From Cololabis saira (taxonomy: Eukaryota; Chordata; Actinopteri; Beloniformes; Belonidae): a DNA stretch of 64,000 nucleotides. Under the pieces are notes generated by a model. The model made no database searches. It was not told the origin of the DNA and worked only from the letters and a program-made list of their open reading frames with translations. A program made the translations under genes and the position numbers. The first letter of the stretch is position 1. Each line of letters begins with the position of its first letter. The stretch spans positions 12,480,441 to 12,544,440 of the forward strand of contig NC_084607.1 in NCBI RefSeq assembly GCF_033807715.1, in the 5' to 3' direction. Below, piece after piece: positions 23,701-52,203 of the stretch.

Positions 23701-26700
23701 GTCACACACCAGGAGGTAAACCTCACCCAATGCTTCCCTAAAGTCTATCACTCTGCAATCTGGACCTGACCAGGATAATCCGCAGTTCAAGTGTCAGAGG
23801 CTGTAGTCAGACAGCAAGAAGAGAATTTATATGGGGACGTATTTCTTAAAGTGCTAAGAGCTCACCATAGTCCAAAATACGGACGAGAATCGTCAAGGGG
23901 TCAACTGTAGCTCATCGTCAGGCCAGAATGCCATAATTCTGCTGGAATTGCCTGTTGTCATTTTTGGACATTGCTTGAGGACTGGGGAGAAAGCATCACT
24001 CTTTTTGGATAATTGTTTTTCCTACCCTACCAAACGGATTTGATTCCAACGCCATGAAGCTGCGGACAATAAAATCTGCACTTCTAAAATAGGAAGTTGT
24101 TGCGTATGCTCTCTGGCAGTGCGTGCTTGCCCGTTGAAAAATATACTCCACCGTGGAGACTGCTAGGAGAAGTGAAAGTTATTGAAGTGCATCAATATTT
24201 GGTCTTAAAGAGAAATGTATTTCATTTATTTTGAAAATGGGCACTGTATGTTGAATAGTTGACCAAGAGATGAGACAGAAGCTAGAAAGTGGTGTCATAA
24301 ACCTTTTTGGAGACCATGTGATTGTCAAACATACATCATCCACCCTGTGTTGGTGTGACTCACAGGAGGAAGAAGATTTGTTGGCATACCCACACCCTGA
24401 CAAGCGTTGTGACATGAAGTTTTCTGCTACTTCCCATTGACCGGGGTGTATCTGTACTTGGATTATAGCTTTATTTCTATGTAGCTGACCAGAAGTGAAC
24501 AGGTGTGAGGGGGAGGAGCCAAGCACAGAGAGGAAGAGGGGAGAGGAGGGAAGTTATTCAGCTAAGTCTGTTTGTCTTTGGTCCATAGAAACCCTCCTCT
24601 CTGAGCTCACATCTCCATGTGTTTACTGGGAGACCGTGGGCAGATTTAAGAGGGGTTTTGGCAGCCAGCTACAGAATACATGAAATTGTTTACATGGAAG
24701 AGATGCCTACAGTCTGTTGAGACGTCCTGGATACCACAGGCTCTGTGCCCTGAGGAACAGCTATGCTTTGCCATATACAATCAGTGATTCCTATTTTGGG
24801 TTTGTGTATCTTTTCAAATTTAATGTGACTATTAATTAACTATATCTATTCTGGTTACATCTGGAAGCTTCGGGTTGACATTTTGGTGCTTCTTTAGGGT
24901 TGAGGGGGGGGGGCTGGTTGTGTGCTCCAGGAGGGAAGAGCTGTTGGGCGTTTATCCCAGTGGACTCAGTGTCATCCCTGGATACAGCTCCCAGTGTGCA
25001 GAGCCTACAGTGATACTGATGTACTCCCTCACAGCCCAGGAAGCAGACTTGGCCCTCTGTCGCTGTGAGGGTGGAGTGGAAACCGCGCTGCAGTATGCCA
25101 AGATGTGGTGCCGCTATGCCAAAGACCTTCTTGCCTGGATGGAGAAGAGAATCAACCTGGGTAAGAAGTTTTGTGAATTAAATGGTAGTGTATGTGCAAT
25201 GCAAATGCAAATTATTACGATATCAATCGGTGCATGTTAATCCGCACTACACACAAAAGCAGGAGTACATGCATTTCATACAAAATAGTTACCCACTATG
25301 TAGTACTAGAAGAAAAAGCTATAACCTTCCTCAAATTAATTATTGCATACGTGTGCCCGGTAAAACACTTTGGGTTGCACTAATGTTCATAAAGTTATGT
25401 TGGATGAAGTTTAGTTTTAGGGTTATTCACAAATGACTCACAACAACTCATCATTAGGAAGAAGCATTTCAGGTGAAAAGGGAAATGTCTTCAAGAGTTA
25501 AAGAGAAGTTGCCATATTTAAAGCTTTTAGGATTTCTTTGTTACAGAGTTAGAACATCTGTCCAGACATGGTTACAACAGGACTGAGAGAAGAAGACGCT
25601 TGATTTTAACTGGCATAACAGAGGCAATCTTCAGTACAGAAATGTTTGAGTATTGACTACCGTGGCGCATCGTGGTCACCTCAGCAAGCTACATGTCCCA
25701 CGTGCAGATAGAACGGATTAAAGATTAGTTGGAAGGAGGGGGGAAATGAAGAAGAGGGAGGTAAATTGGAGTAGATAGACAGTGATTACCCCTGTGTCAG
25801 GCTGAACAGGTGTCAGCACCCAGAAAGGAAAAATGGTAGAAATTATTGGTACCAATCGAAGTCCAGAGTCATCCGGCTAAGATAAAAAAAATAAAAATAA
25901 ATAAATAAAAAAAAGCGTAGAAATATGTGATAAAAGGTCATTTTATAAAAAGAAAAATATTTTAAAAAATTAATATAACGATGCTGGGTGGAGATGAACC
26001 CAAACTATAAGCAGGGTGACCACGAGTTTCCGAATAGCAAAAATAAAGTTTTTACTTTCAAGAAAAAACTCGTTCAATTGTCAAATTGAACACATCAAAG
26101 TTGTAGTTGAGCTTTTGAGTAAAAAGGCCAAACACGAACAACAGTAATAGAAATACTGGTTTAATTTTCCTCCATCATGTGAATAGCATAAGCTGAATTT
26201 TTGCTGTTATGTCAACAGAACAAGAATTTGCAAAAAATGTCATGAAGACAGCTGAAGGGGCGAAGAGCAACATGTCACAGCAGGTGAGGCTTTGTAACCC
26301 AAGATGGAGGGAAGCACTTTCTTTAGCTGTCATCTTTCTGCATTAGAGCAGTTATCGGTATACTGCTTACATTTTCCGGCAGTTGCTCCTCTTGAGTGTA
26401 TCTGCAATGGAAAAACTGTATATTTTTTCTGTGCAGGAAGCGATGCCACTACAGTACATATACACCATGGCTCTGGATCAAGACATCAAGAACAGCCTGA
26501 CTTCTAAACGAACTTCTGAATTACTGCAAAACCGCTGTTATCAGGTATAGAAATCCACACAATAAAAGTGTGACTTTGTATTTTTTTATGTCTTTCGTTG
26601 GAAGACGACATAAAATGACATGATTATTTCAATGAAAACAATCAAACTTGAATTAAATGGCGCTTTTTTCAAGAATGTTACTGCTATGGAGTAATTCATA

Positions 26701-29700
26701 AATAAAGATTATGTTGGAACCAGTTGTCTCTAATCCATTTTCTGTGTCAGGCTTTGTCTGCCAAAAGAAATGAGATCGATAAGTGGCGCAGAGAATTTAA
26801 AGAGCAGTGGACCAAGGAACAAAGAAGGATGGCAAGTGAATCAGGAATTACGTTATTGGCTTAAGTGGAAGTGTGTTTATTGTACCATCAGGACAAATCT
26901 TCACAAATTCAAAACAGCCCTGCTGATGTCATGTCTGCATAAATATTTGCTGAAAAATACTGCTAAAACAAGACATTTTTGTAACATATTTTTCAGAATG
27001 AAGCAGAGACAGCTTTTAAAAAGGCCAGGCAGACATACATCCAGCGCTGTGATGAGCTGGAAAAGGCTAAAGCGATCTCTGTAAAAGCTCTGGACGACAC
27101 CGCTGGAAACAAAACACTGGATAAGAGGAGGAAGTCCAAAGATGATGCCCAGTATAAGGTTAGCATCCTGTTGATATTTAACACTTTATGTGATTAGGTT
27201 GTGCATAATGAGTTTGTAATGTTTCATAATACAATATAATACTAGAAAAAGATGATAGTGTTTTGATAGTGTATTGCAGCTCTCAGGTCTTGTGTGTGTC
27301 CTCCAGGTATCAGAGGCCGAGCTTCTCTACAGGCAGTCTGTGAGTGACGCCAAGATCCACCAAGATGAGTTAGTGAGGGTCAAAGAGAGAATTATTTCTC
27401 ATACACGCAAGCTCATCTGTCAGGGAGACACAGTGCTCAAGGAGGTTGGTATGAAATGAAGCAATCCTAAACATTTGTCTTCCTGTCAGCATGGGTCTAG
27501 ACAAGTTGTGGTATGACATATGATATTAGTTAAAGGTGGCAAATACTGTGTCTTACTACATTACCGTACATGTTAAAAACGGCAGAATAAATTATCTGCT
27601 GAGTGAAAAAATTCTATGACTTTTTTTAAATAGATGTATCTGTGGTTTAAGGACATAATGTTTTACTACATTAGTTGTGTGAAATAAGACCTGGAAACAG
27701 GCATTGTGGCATAGAATTGTCAAATTGGTTTAATTCACCGTAAGAATTGTTACAGATTACTTTTGTAATACTGTATTTGACCCAGTCTTTGTACGTTTTG
27801 ACCGTATAGAAACGTAATTCTTGCCATTTTAAGAATGAGATGTGTACCTGCTGTACTCTACTGCCCTTACTTTTTAACAACTTGTGATTTTTATTATTGT
27901 ACCTCTTTTCTTATCATTTTATTTCATTTTATTTGTTATTTACTGTTTAATTGTGTCTTGCCGGTTTTAATGTTGATGTAAAGCACTTTGAATTACCTTG
28001 TGTTGAATTGTGCTATATAAATAAACTTGCCTTGCCTTGCATTACATTATAGAACTTATTTAGTATTGTTATTTGCAGAGAAAAGCGCTCCACTGACCAC
28101 ACAACAATAATGTTCTCTTGTAATCAGGCAACGGTGAACATGTTCTTCTACCAGCGGCAACAGACGGAGCCTATTCCCCTTGGCTATCACAAGCTGGAGG
28201 ATACGTGTAGATGCCTCGAGCCTGGCGAGCCATATCTGCTTTACGTCCTGAGCAGGCGTCGCCCAGAGCTGACTGTCCCAACTTTCAGCTTCCAGGAGTA
28301 TTTTCCACTGGGTAAAAGGTATGGTAAACTGTTAATGGTTGTCATGTGTGCATATATGTATGCCTTCTGCACCTCTGATCACTGTTTTCAATCATTTTTA
28401 TTTGAAAGCAGCAAACGAAAAATCAGCAACCTCAGCGCTCTGCTGGACTCTTCATTCATCCCTGATGATAATATCAGGCGACACAGTGATGACAGTAAGG
28501 ACTCCACCAGATTATATCACAACTATTTTAACAAAAAAGAAGAAAAGTTCCTATTTTTAATCTAATTAATCTTTTGGTGTACTCTAGGGAAAATGGGGCA
28601 CAGTGACGGTGAAAGTATTGGAGGTAGTTTGGAATCATTGTCCAGTCCTGGTAAGCACGCATTTATCTCTGTCAGAAATACTTTTCATGCAAATCAAAAC
28701 CTTGCAGGTCATTACATTTCTCCTTTTTCTCTGTTTCTGTTTCATGGGAATGCGTGACCAAAGCTCACAGGAGACTCCCCAAAACAGTATCTCCCTTCAT
28801 CGTGTCTCTAGATGATCTGGATGACAGAGACTTGGTGTCAGAATCTGGTTTGTTTATCTTTTTTTCCAGCCTTCAGAAACAGATTGCATTGCATGAATGA
28901 TTAAATTCGATAAACCTCTTCTCTCTCTTTCCCTGCAGAGAGCACTGAAGGCCTGCCTGTAAGGGCAAAAATTATATCTCGAGCTGCGCTAACGCACCGA
29001 CTCAGGAAAATGAAGAGCAAGATGGTTAAATGCAAACATTGTGATACCTACATTGTTGTCAGTGGGGTTGAATGTGAGGAGGTATGCTGCTGAACAGAAA
29101 TATGGACATTTTTTAGAGAAACTGCAGCTCCGACAGAAAAGGAGAGGTTTATAAATGCTGTCTGTTCTTTCCCTATCACAAATGCAGTGTGGGATGGCTT
29201 TGCACAGGAAGTGCATGGAGGTGTGTCAGTTGGAGTGTGAGCACAGGAAAGGGACGGTGTTTGGGGTGGACCTCTCTGTGATGTCCCAAGATAGCCCAGA
29301 AGAGGTGCCATTTGTGGTGCTGCGCTGCACCTCTGAGATTGAGAGTCGTGCTCTCTCGATCCAGGTATTATTCACCATCACAAAGGCTACAAACACACAG
29401 TGAAGCCGGTCCAGTTTGAGTTACTGTCTAATAACTTCTGTCTGATTCTTTTTTCTTAGGGCGTGTATCGTGTGAGTGGATCCAAACCTCGCATTCAGAA
29501 ACTCTGTCAGGCCTTTGAGATGCAAAAGGAGCAGGTGGACCTCTCTGACCTCTCTCCGCATGACATCACCTCCATCATTAAACACTTCTTTAAAGAGGTA
29601 TGGGACTAAAGCGACTCCTGCATTTATTGTGCTCATTGTAAGGGGAGTTACAGTATGTTGTATAGTTAGTATTTGTAAAAGATTGAGGTGATGAAGCTTT

Positions 29701-32557
29701 TAAAATAGAGTCTATTTTTACGGACGTGTTTTAAATTGGCCTGTATATTCTCCTTTCCAGCTCCCGGAGCCCTTACTAACCTTTGACTTGTACAATGATT
29801 TCATCGTGGTGGGAAAGAGCATCCAGCATCTGAGTGAAAGGGACACAACTCCAGAGCCTAAAGAGATAACTGACATCATTCAGAACCTGCAGAGGCTCCT
29901 GCAGAAGCTTCCATCGTATTGCTACAGTACTTTGCAGCACATTATTTCTCATCTTCAAAAGTGAGTAGGCAGCTGCTTGACAGATCTTAGTGACCCTTCA
30001 CGTATACATTTTTCATGGATTATATTTTCTTGATTGCACACCTGAACATGAATTTCCTTTTGGAGTCTATATCAGACTTTGTCTGAGTTTGCATCTTTTT
30101 CTTCCACAGAGTTTCAGAGAACTACGACAATAAGATGTCCCCCAGCAATTTGGGTATTGTCTTCGGGCCAACGTTACTGCGCCCTCTAGTGTCTACGGAC
30201 ACATCCATGATTGCGCTTTTGGAGACAAGCTACCAAGCTGTACTTATTCAGTTTCTCATCAAACACTACAATGAGATTTTTGGCGTAGAGAAAAGACTCA
30301 ACACACCCCCTCCGGCAGCCCCTACAGCCCTTCTACCGGAGACCCCTCCCAGAGCTTCCTGTCCCCTCGATGGTGAAGCTGACTTTGAACATGACACCTC
30401 CAACAAAGAGCGACCACATTCACACTCACTAGAAGTAAGTATCTCATTTCTAAAAGGATAAGTAAGAGTTGTCTTGCTTTTATTTCAGGCAGAGAGAGGC
30501 TTCTCTTACCTGTCACTTTTAAAAGCCTTAACACCTGAGCCTCACGCTTATTCCACAAGGATTAACAAGCTGGACATCTACTTAGTTCTGCTTCTCTGTG
30601 AACTCTGACCTGCGTGACCTTCTTTCCAGCTTAATTTTGCAGGCACTGCTTCTGCTTAAGCCTCCAAATTTCTCAGTAGCCATTAGCACGGGGAGCTTTT
30701 ATATGTCTAAAACTACTCTCAAGGTTCAAAATTCCAATTTGTAGCTCATGTAGTCATTGCCTCTGTACGAATTACTGTCTCACTCTGCAGCGCTTCAGAA
30801 TTAGACGTAGTCTGTAAACACTTACTGAAATGCACCACTCAACTCGTGTCATTTCAACAGAACCGAACTATCAAGAGAGACTCAAGCGAGGGTTATATAT
30901 CTGACAAGTCTTCATCCAATGAGGCAGTGGACCAGCTCAGCCCGGAAGCCAATGAGGGAGCAGGTAGGCAGACGTGGCGATAGTGCTCATGTCTTATCTA
31001 GTTTATAGATGCTGCAGTTTCCAGGTGCAGGTTCTGAAATAATGAGCTACGGATTGTTCTGTCATCTTGTATTTACCCTGCTTGAGGACATATTTTAATG
31101 AGGCTAATCGCATCTTGGAGGTGTTATATATAACAGGTGCTGGGTTGTTAACTTACTTTTTTACAGACGGGTTCTCAAGATTAGAGTTGTAAATATTATC
31201 ATATCGTGTATCTCCTGTAAACATCCTACACTCTGGGTTTCTAGTGCAATGAGGTCTGTCGACATTATTTTTTTCAGGGCGCTACATGTTTCCTCAAGCT
31301 ATTTTTAAAATGAAGACTTCCTTTTGGTGGAGCACAGTTCTTTAAACCTAATTTAGATGGTTCAACTTCTGTTATGAACTGTGTTTCTTGATTAAGGGTT
31401 TAGTAAATGGTGGCATATTAGTGATCTAGTGATTTGGGTAATAAGTCTTGAGTGAAAAATTTTAGGTATTGATTTAGTTTTGGAAAAACAATAATTTGAG
31501 AAAAGAAAATAATTTTGTCAGAAGAAAATCAAAAGCTTTGTTTTTTTCCTGCACAGGAAGCGCTTCGTATTTTTCTTCTCTTTTTTTCTTGCTTTTGTCT
31601 TACTAAGTTCTCTGTGGCTTCAACAGCAGGCAACTTCAGTTTTTTAGTCATAACTAAACATGTGCATGCAGCAATCTCATTTTCAAACAGTTTTTGCACT
31701 TTTACTCATTTTGGAGTCTCTGCATGATATTGTGTCATTCTGAGTGTTATAGGAGAAATATGAATATTTGTACAATGTTTTTAATATAGCTTTTAAAGGG
31801 TTTCAGGATTGTTATGCATATGCTAGATATTCTTGAAAGCAGTATGTGAGGAAAAGCCAAAATAAGTTAGAATTTATAAAAAAATGTATTTTTCATTGCC
31901 TTAAATTGTGATTCACATGCTTGTCCTCCCTCTTGTGCCTCAGTCCTGGCTATGAGAATGGCATCAAAGGATGACCCGGTGAGACATCCTGCCTCTGACA
32001 CAGTCTCCCAGCCTCAATATCGCTTGACCAGACAGCCTGTGAAGTATCACCGGCATCATAATGCAGGAACCCGCCTCCCTAACCCAGGTTGTACAGCAAG
32101 ACAGCCCACAACTCCACCGAAGGGCTGTCAAAGGAGTGCAGACAGCAGTGGCAGCTCCTCTCCAGAGCTTGGGACACAGAGACGTTTACAAAACTTCAGT
32201 GCCCATTGTGATAACACGCAGCAGCTCCACCAGGTGAAGGCCGGCTCAGAGGATAAAATGGATGTTCCACTGAGTCCTCGCGAGGTTGCCCAGTACATGC
32301 TGGGGCTGGATGCATCACCTGCACTATCATCCAAACCAGCACAGACGTCTGCTCAAAACGTAGCAACGAGGTGGCAAGCTGAGCATAATACAAATCTGAA
32401 CAATAACCGAACCAGCCCTGGACAGAGTCACGTTCTTTTTCCCTCTCCAAAGACCATTCGTCTTGAGCACACCCAGACCTCACCAGCACAGAAGATTCTG
32501 TCTGGTCTGAAACTGAGACGCAGCCACTCAGGGAAAGACGAGCAGCTCTTTGTCTGA
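20770..32557 (+). CDS. gmip: GEM-interacting protein (F-BAR, C1 and RhoGAP domains)
   Basis: GMIP is a cytoplasmic GTPase-activating protein for RhoA that binds the GTPase Gem. Twenty-one exons are supported: 20770-20812, 22235-22325, 22850-22946, 23040-23079, 24898-25160, 26219-26283, 26437-26544, 26751-26831, 26997-27158, 27307-27444, 28128-28318, 28412-28494, 28588-28650, 28812-28847, 28939-29081, 29188-29364, 29460-29597, 29761-29960, 30110-30434, 30861-30963, 31944-32557 (TGA). They give about 1053 aa. Family strings are [16 protein letters not shown], the F-BAR-like helices (about 140-380), the C1 domain with its Cys/His set (about 508-553), and RhoGAP (about 562-770) with the arginine finger in GVYRVSG (R598). 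RQPVKY in the last exon also matches GMIP. Intron 8 has a GC donor. Exons 4 and 5 do not join in frame at a G run. The start (MEEHEPSKD) is the least certain part. Confidence 0.93.
20813..22234. other. gmip intron 1
   Basis: AT-rich sequence with no recognisable exon or transposon. Nothing definite was seen. Confidence 0.45.
23080..24897. other. gmip intron 4
   Basis: A G/T-rich stretch lies at 23097-23125. An open frame at 23515-23769 looks incidental, as it matches no family I know. An additional small gmip exon cannot be excluded here, and would be one way to explain the phase mismatch between exons 4 and 5. Confidence 0.4.
25161..26218. other. gmip intron 5
   Basis: It includes a simple A-rich (AAAT)n stretch at about 25885-25915. 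No gene or recognisable transposon was seen. Confidence 0.45.
27845..28045 (+). mobile_element. LINE 3' end (same family as 5717-6440)
   Basis: Contains AACTTGTGATTTTTATTATT, then TTTACTGTTTAATTGTGTCT and a tail ending CTTGCCTTGCCTTGC. It is the plus-strand counterpart of the tail at 5717-5900 and the parent type of the 83-bp unit at 4228-4715. It lies in gmip intron 10, 80 bp before exon 11. Confidence 0.75.
30964..31943. other. gmip intron 20
   Basis: AT-rich intron without recognisable repeats or exons. The following exon 21 is a single 614-bp terminal coding exon. Confidence 0.45.
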
Positions 32558-33482
32558 GTAAAGATTTAAAAAATAGATAAAATAAATAAATGAAAAACAA
32601 CTCCTAACACTGGGAGAATGCATTGACACAATGGAAGGCAGCAACAATAACAGGTTTATTCAGTGTAACAATTGTTACTGCATGAATAAACATTTATGAA
32701 GGAAAAAACACGGTCCCATATTTAATGCATATGTTTTATTGTGAAAACTGTAACTGTTAAAAATGGTCATATGTTCGCAAATTGCATTCAAATGACTCTT
32801 TTTTTTAAATCTCATGATGCTTAAATGATATCCATAACTTTATTATCACTTCATCTTAGAGCTGTGTATGTGCAGACCAGAAAAGACAGAACATTTTTTT
32901 GTATCTCCTTTCAATGCTTTTAATATATTTTGATGCAACAGGCAGGTGATTGTATCAAAACTAGTTTATAAGTAAAAGGTTTTTGTTCTGTAAAAAAATA
33001 ACGATGATATTTCATAGATAACTGTTTCCTAATTGTTGTGCTTTTTAATATTATAGCTTCCGCGGAAGGGGGGGCTTTTTTTTAAATGCACCTTTCCTGT
33101 TTTTACACAAGGGGGCGATGTGTCAGTTTGAGAGAAAAACATGTCAGAAACAATAGAGAGGCAATAAAATGTACATTTCTAATTGGAGTCCTGCGTTTTA
33201 AGGTAACACTTTTCCTACAACCACAAAAGCATTTTCATAATCGGTGTCATTTTGGAGTAGAATAAAAAATAAATCAAGATGTAGGATGATGTTGAATGCA
33301 CGTGCAAACATCTTTATTTCCCTTTGTCCCTTTCATATTTTTCCATAAATTCAGAAACTTTAAAGACATGACATACTAAAAGAGCTAACGTGAATTTATT
33401 TATCACATAAAGGGATATTAACGAAGTACTGCAAGTTCTGCCGCGTCTAACCTTGATTTCAAACGCAAGCCTCCCCATCTGA

Positions 33483-33545
33483 GCTAAGGCGTAGGGGACG
33501 GCGTAGGCTCTGCGTCGGTGTAACGCGGAACCATAAATCAGGCTT
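33483..33545. repeat. Palindromic GC-rich miniature element, copy 2 (half)
   Basis: Contains GACGGCGTAGGCTCTGCGTC and GTAACGCGGAACCATAAATC, matching one end of the elements at 3536-3680 and 36866-37033. The other end is missing. Confidence 0.65.
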
Positions 33546-34532
33546 TCCCAAGAGGCTGCATTATCATCTTCCCTCATCATCTTCCACACCTTACTCCTCC
33601 CTCCTTGTCTGTCCATCTCCTCCCTCTGCCCCCCTTTTTTAACGCATAAGACAAGTCAGAGCTCACACACGGCTGCCAGAGCAAACAAGACACAGTAGAA
33701 GAGCGTACTTTGGGTCATGATGGTGTTTGGATGTGTATGGTGCGCAGCGCTGTGAGGGGCAGGTGGACGGGCTGCTGGAGTCGCGTCTGTTCAAGTGCGA
33801 GCTGAAACTTTCACCAGCTTTTAATGTTGCCAACCGAGATTTCGGGAGGAGTGTGTTTCACTTCAAGGTAGGACTTTGCAACTCTCGCACAGGTTATCAG
33901 GCAGTCGGGCGTACAAATAAACGTTGTCTTTTTCCGTTTCTTTCTTTATTTCTTTATTTTATGGGAGTTTCTGACTCTAGTTACAGCTTTTGCTCAGATG
34001 TTAAAATATTTGGTGGGATTTTTAACACAATCCAGTAAATATAAGGGGAAATAAAGGGAATAACAGTACCATATGACAGAGGCTATTATTTTCTATTTCA
34101 AAGCAAAATAATGTAGGAAACATATATATATTTTCTAGTGTGTTTGCAGATGTTGTGCATGACTGTCATAACTAATTATCCTGTCAGTTAACAGCACTTG
34201 ATGCTGCAACCGTATCCATTTGGAAGCTGAAACCTCACGAGGTTTTCTGCAGAAAACTAAAGCCTTTTTTCCTTTTTTTTTTTTTGCATGAGCGTCACCT
34301 CTTATTCTGAACCATCATAAGCTTTTATGTTTAACAGTTCATTGTCTTTTTCATATAAAAAATATAACATCATGAAAATATATATATATATACGTCAAAC
34401 TTTTCAATGCCAACTTATGACGAGAAAATAATCAAAGTAACACAATAACTGCATTTGTCCAGCGGGATGTTTGACTACATCTCTTTATCTAACATTTTTT
34501 CTTAATCGTTGCCAGAAGATTATTTGCTTCGC

Positions 34533-34657
<125 letters not shown>

Positions 34658-35736
34658 TTTTTTCTGGAAAAAGCTGTGTATTGTGACTGGTCACAATACA
34701 CAAATTCATAGATATTTTGTATGAGAGAAATCTGAGCCGGCACAAAGAAAAAAAAAGAGCTAACTTGTAGGACATTAAAATAAACATTTACTATTTTATA
34801 TTTATCTATATTTATTTTACCATGCATGCTATATACCCTCTTCTTCCTATCCGGGGTGATGGGGATCTGTTGGAGCCTCTTCCAGCTGTTTTCGGATGGG
34901 CTTCATCCTGGCCAAATACATGTATTGTGCCGTGAACTGTTCTATGACTAATAACTAAATAATTCTGAGGATATAAAATATATTAGAAATATGTTTTTAT
35001 TACTTAATCAAGCCACATCCTGTCACCCGTTTTGCTTTAAAGAAACTGAACAGCCATGATGCTCAATTCTTTTTCTACACTTGTAGAACCCTCTAATTAT
35101 TACCATATTTTATTTTCAAAGCCCCAAATGAAAAGATCTAAAGGCATTTATTTCTATAAAATAAAATTAAAAAAAAACAACAACAAACTGCTCTCATGCT
35201 TAGAAATCACCTTTTTCTGTCTTTTGTAGACTAATAAGAAGGTCATTTAAACGCAGCAAAGCCATGCGTGCGTTTTTGGAGCGTACCGGCTGTATAGGTT
35301 TAATTATCTAAACCAAAAACAACATGGAAACATGTCTAGAATAATATATTATAAATTAATCTTTTAGGCCAACGTGTAATCTTTCCATTTTGATTTTTCA
35401 TGAAATTATTTCTTCTCTCTGGTCTGTTTTATGGAGCCCATTTTTCCTTTAAAAAACGACAACAAACAAACAAAAACGTCATTTGTGAATTTTCCAACAG
35501 AAGCGTGCTTGCAAATTCCGTCAAGATGTTTAAGGTCGATTTTGATTCCATGAATTGTGACTTAAAAAATCATGTTAACTGACTTTCATAATCTCTAATA
35601 ACTATTCTTGGGTCATTTTTTTCTGTCTAATTAGTTCATTATAAGGTAGGGGCGTTACTAAACTATCGCTGGTGTCTTAGATAGAAATGGTGCATTTTGT
35701 CTCTCTAGCGATCACACTGAGGGAAGGAGAGAAGGG

Positions 35737-50114
<14,378 letters not shown>

Positions 50115-52203
50115 CCCTCATAAACTGTCACTCTTTCCTCTCCTGTTCCACTGTTCACCTCAGAGATGCAGCTAATAGAGTCTATCCATTAACATGCCTG
50201 TGGAATCACTCTACGTTATAAATACACTGCCCACCTGAGCTTTTAATACCGGCTAATAACATCACATGGTTGACATAGTCATAATATCACTATGTGAATA
50301 AGCATCATTTCCCATACCCTTATGTAGATAGGAATCACATGCTGGAAGTACACTGCAAATGTCCAATACAATGGACCTTAATCTCTCCTCTTGTATTTAT
50401 ATTCAGTGAAACATATTTCATAGCACTTTCCAACAATATAAATAGATAAAATGATACTTACACCTACCAATATGTATATCATGAACTACAGATAAGTGAT
50501 GACGGTGAATTCATCAATGAAGTTACATGTATTTAAGAGTCTTTGCAGGTCTTATGTGCAGCTGAGGATCTAAATTATATTAGTTAAATGTGTGACTTCT
50601 TGTTTTGCCAGGACTAGTTTTAATTAAGATGTGTGAATGATGGCATTGTATACAATAATGTATACAGATTGGACTAGAATTTTTCTCTCAGGTTAGTGTG
50701 TATGTTTATATAACCTGAGCCTCAACTCAGGATATTGTGCTGGATAAGACAATGTAACTCTCCCATTGGTATCAAAAACATAAATTGCAAACTCTGTGTG
50801 TAAAATATTTATTTCAAACCACATCATTAATTTTTGATAATGCATGACAGCTATATTCTGAACCAAAAAATGTGTTTTTTAGTGTTTTTTTTAATTTTAA
50901 ATGACAGATCATACGACAGGGTAATTTGAAGAGCCTTACGCAGAAACAGGGTTATTTAAGTCATTTTTTTGCTTTACCTTTTCCTTTATAATGTAAGCAT
51001 TATAAAACAATACTAGAAATTGCAACCAAAATTTCTGTAATGTCCCAAATTTAAAAATACTGGGTACATGATCATGTTTTCAAAATGTAAATGTGACTAT
51101 GACTGTGTTACAATTTATTGTTGTAATCACTTTCTATAATCATTTCCTTGTCACACAATCCATACTAGATGCTGTTGGGTAGATATTTTGTACCATCTGT
51201 GATAATCAGCAAATATTTTAACTGTAGCATGATATAAACCTAAATATTTATGTGCCAAAAAGTGGGTCTAAAGAACTAACTTCCAAATTTGAGTTGGCTA
51301 GAAATGTTTGCTGAAAGCATCAGAATAGATTCATCAAGTGGTGCAGAATAAAATAGGATTAGGATGATACTTGTTTAATTAGACGCCAGTGATTGGCTAC
51401 AGTCTGTGGTATTCTTTTGACACTATGTTCGACTCTGATAACTGACTTATTGTGTTTTTATAGTGATATCATTGTGAATGTAACTTATTTGTGTGGTATT
51501 AGCTGAGTTCTTAACTTACTTTTTTGTTCAGTGACTGCAAGGTGATGTGCTTTGAATGTAATGTTGCTGTATCTTCAATACAGTTTTATCTTTGAACCAC
51601 AATTGCCTTATTTGTCCCAAATACAATAAATGAAGATGAGCAGACCACTTGCTCCTACGGCAAGAACCAATGATACACTTTAAACAAAAGGAACCCGTTT
51701 CCCCTCGAGTGCTCCTCCCAAAGCTTTAATAATTGAACCAGAAAAAGTCTGTTCTGCTTAGTAGTCACAGGGTTCATTACTCAACATCCTCCCTCGGTCT
51801 CTCTCAGTAGTCCTGCTGATTAGAGGTGAACAGTCGTCTCCTTCTCCTTTCTTCCCAGACTCCCTAATTCTTAGTCATTGAATAGTCGGGAACGTCTGTG
51901 TGGGAGCAAATGCATTCCAGTTTAATATTTGACTATGACTAAGACATGAAGAGGGCAAAGGAAGGAGGTAAAGACATAAACAACACCAAACAAGAGAGGG
52001 TGACGACACCAGATGAGTAATGGATGTCTAATATCAATTCACTGAAATTGTTCAGGAAAAAACAGTAGAAACCAGACAACATTTCGCAAAAGCAGCTATA
52101 AATGTTACATTTTAATGAAGTCACTTAATTCAGGTGCAAAAGAAGTACAGTATAAAGAAATATAAATATTCCCCTCAAAGTCTGAAAGTTATACTGCTAT
52201 AAC
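50115..52203. other. LMX1-type gene 3' UTR and intergenic region
   Basis: The long AT-rich stretch after the stop reads like a 3' UTR down to the AATAAA at 51625-51630, after which no gene is visible until the hAT-like element at 52204. No transposon is recognised between 50115 and 52203. Confidence 0.5.

Noticed and set aside
23515..23769. 84 aa frame as an extra gmip exon
   Set aside because: No GMIP-like sequence and no usable acceptor and donor pair that would fix the exon 4/5 phase.
29421..29636. Minus-strand frame opposite the gmip RhoGAP exon
   Set aside because: It is the antisense of exon 17 (29460-29597).
32196..32600. 134 aa minus-strand frame opposite the last gmip exon
   Set aside because: It is a shadow of the real plus-strand coding exon.
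33727..33867. First exon with MDVYGAQ frame as an alternative N-terminus of the LMX1-type protein
   Set aside because: Joined to the acceptor at 35708 the frame reaches TGA within four codons, so it would be 5' UTR.
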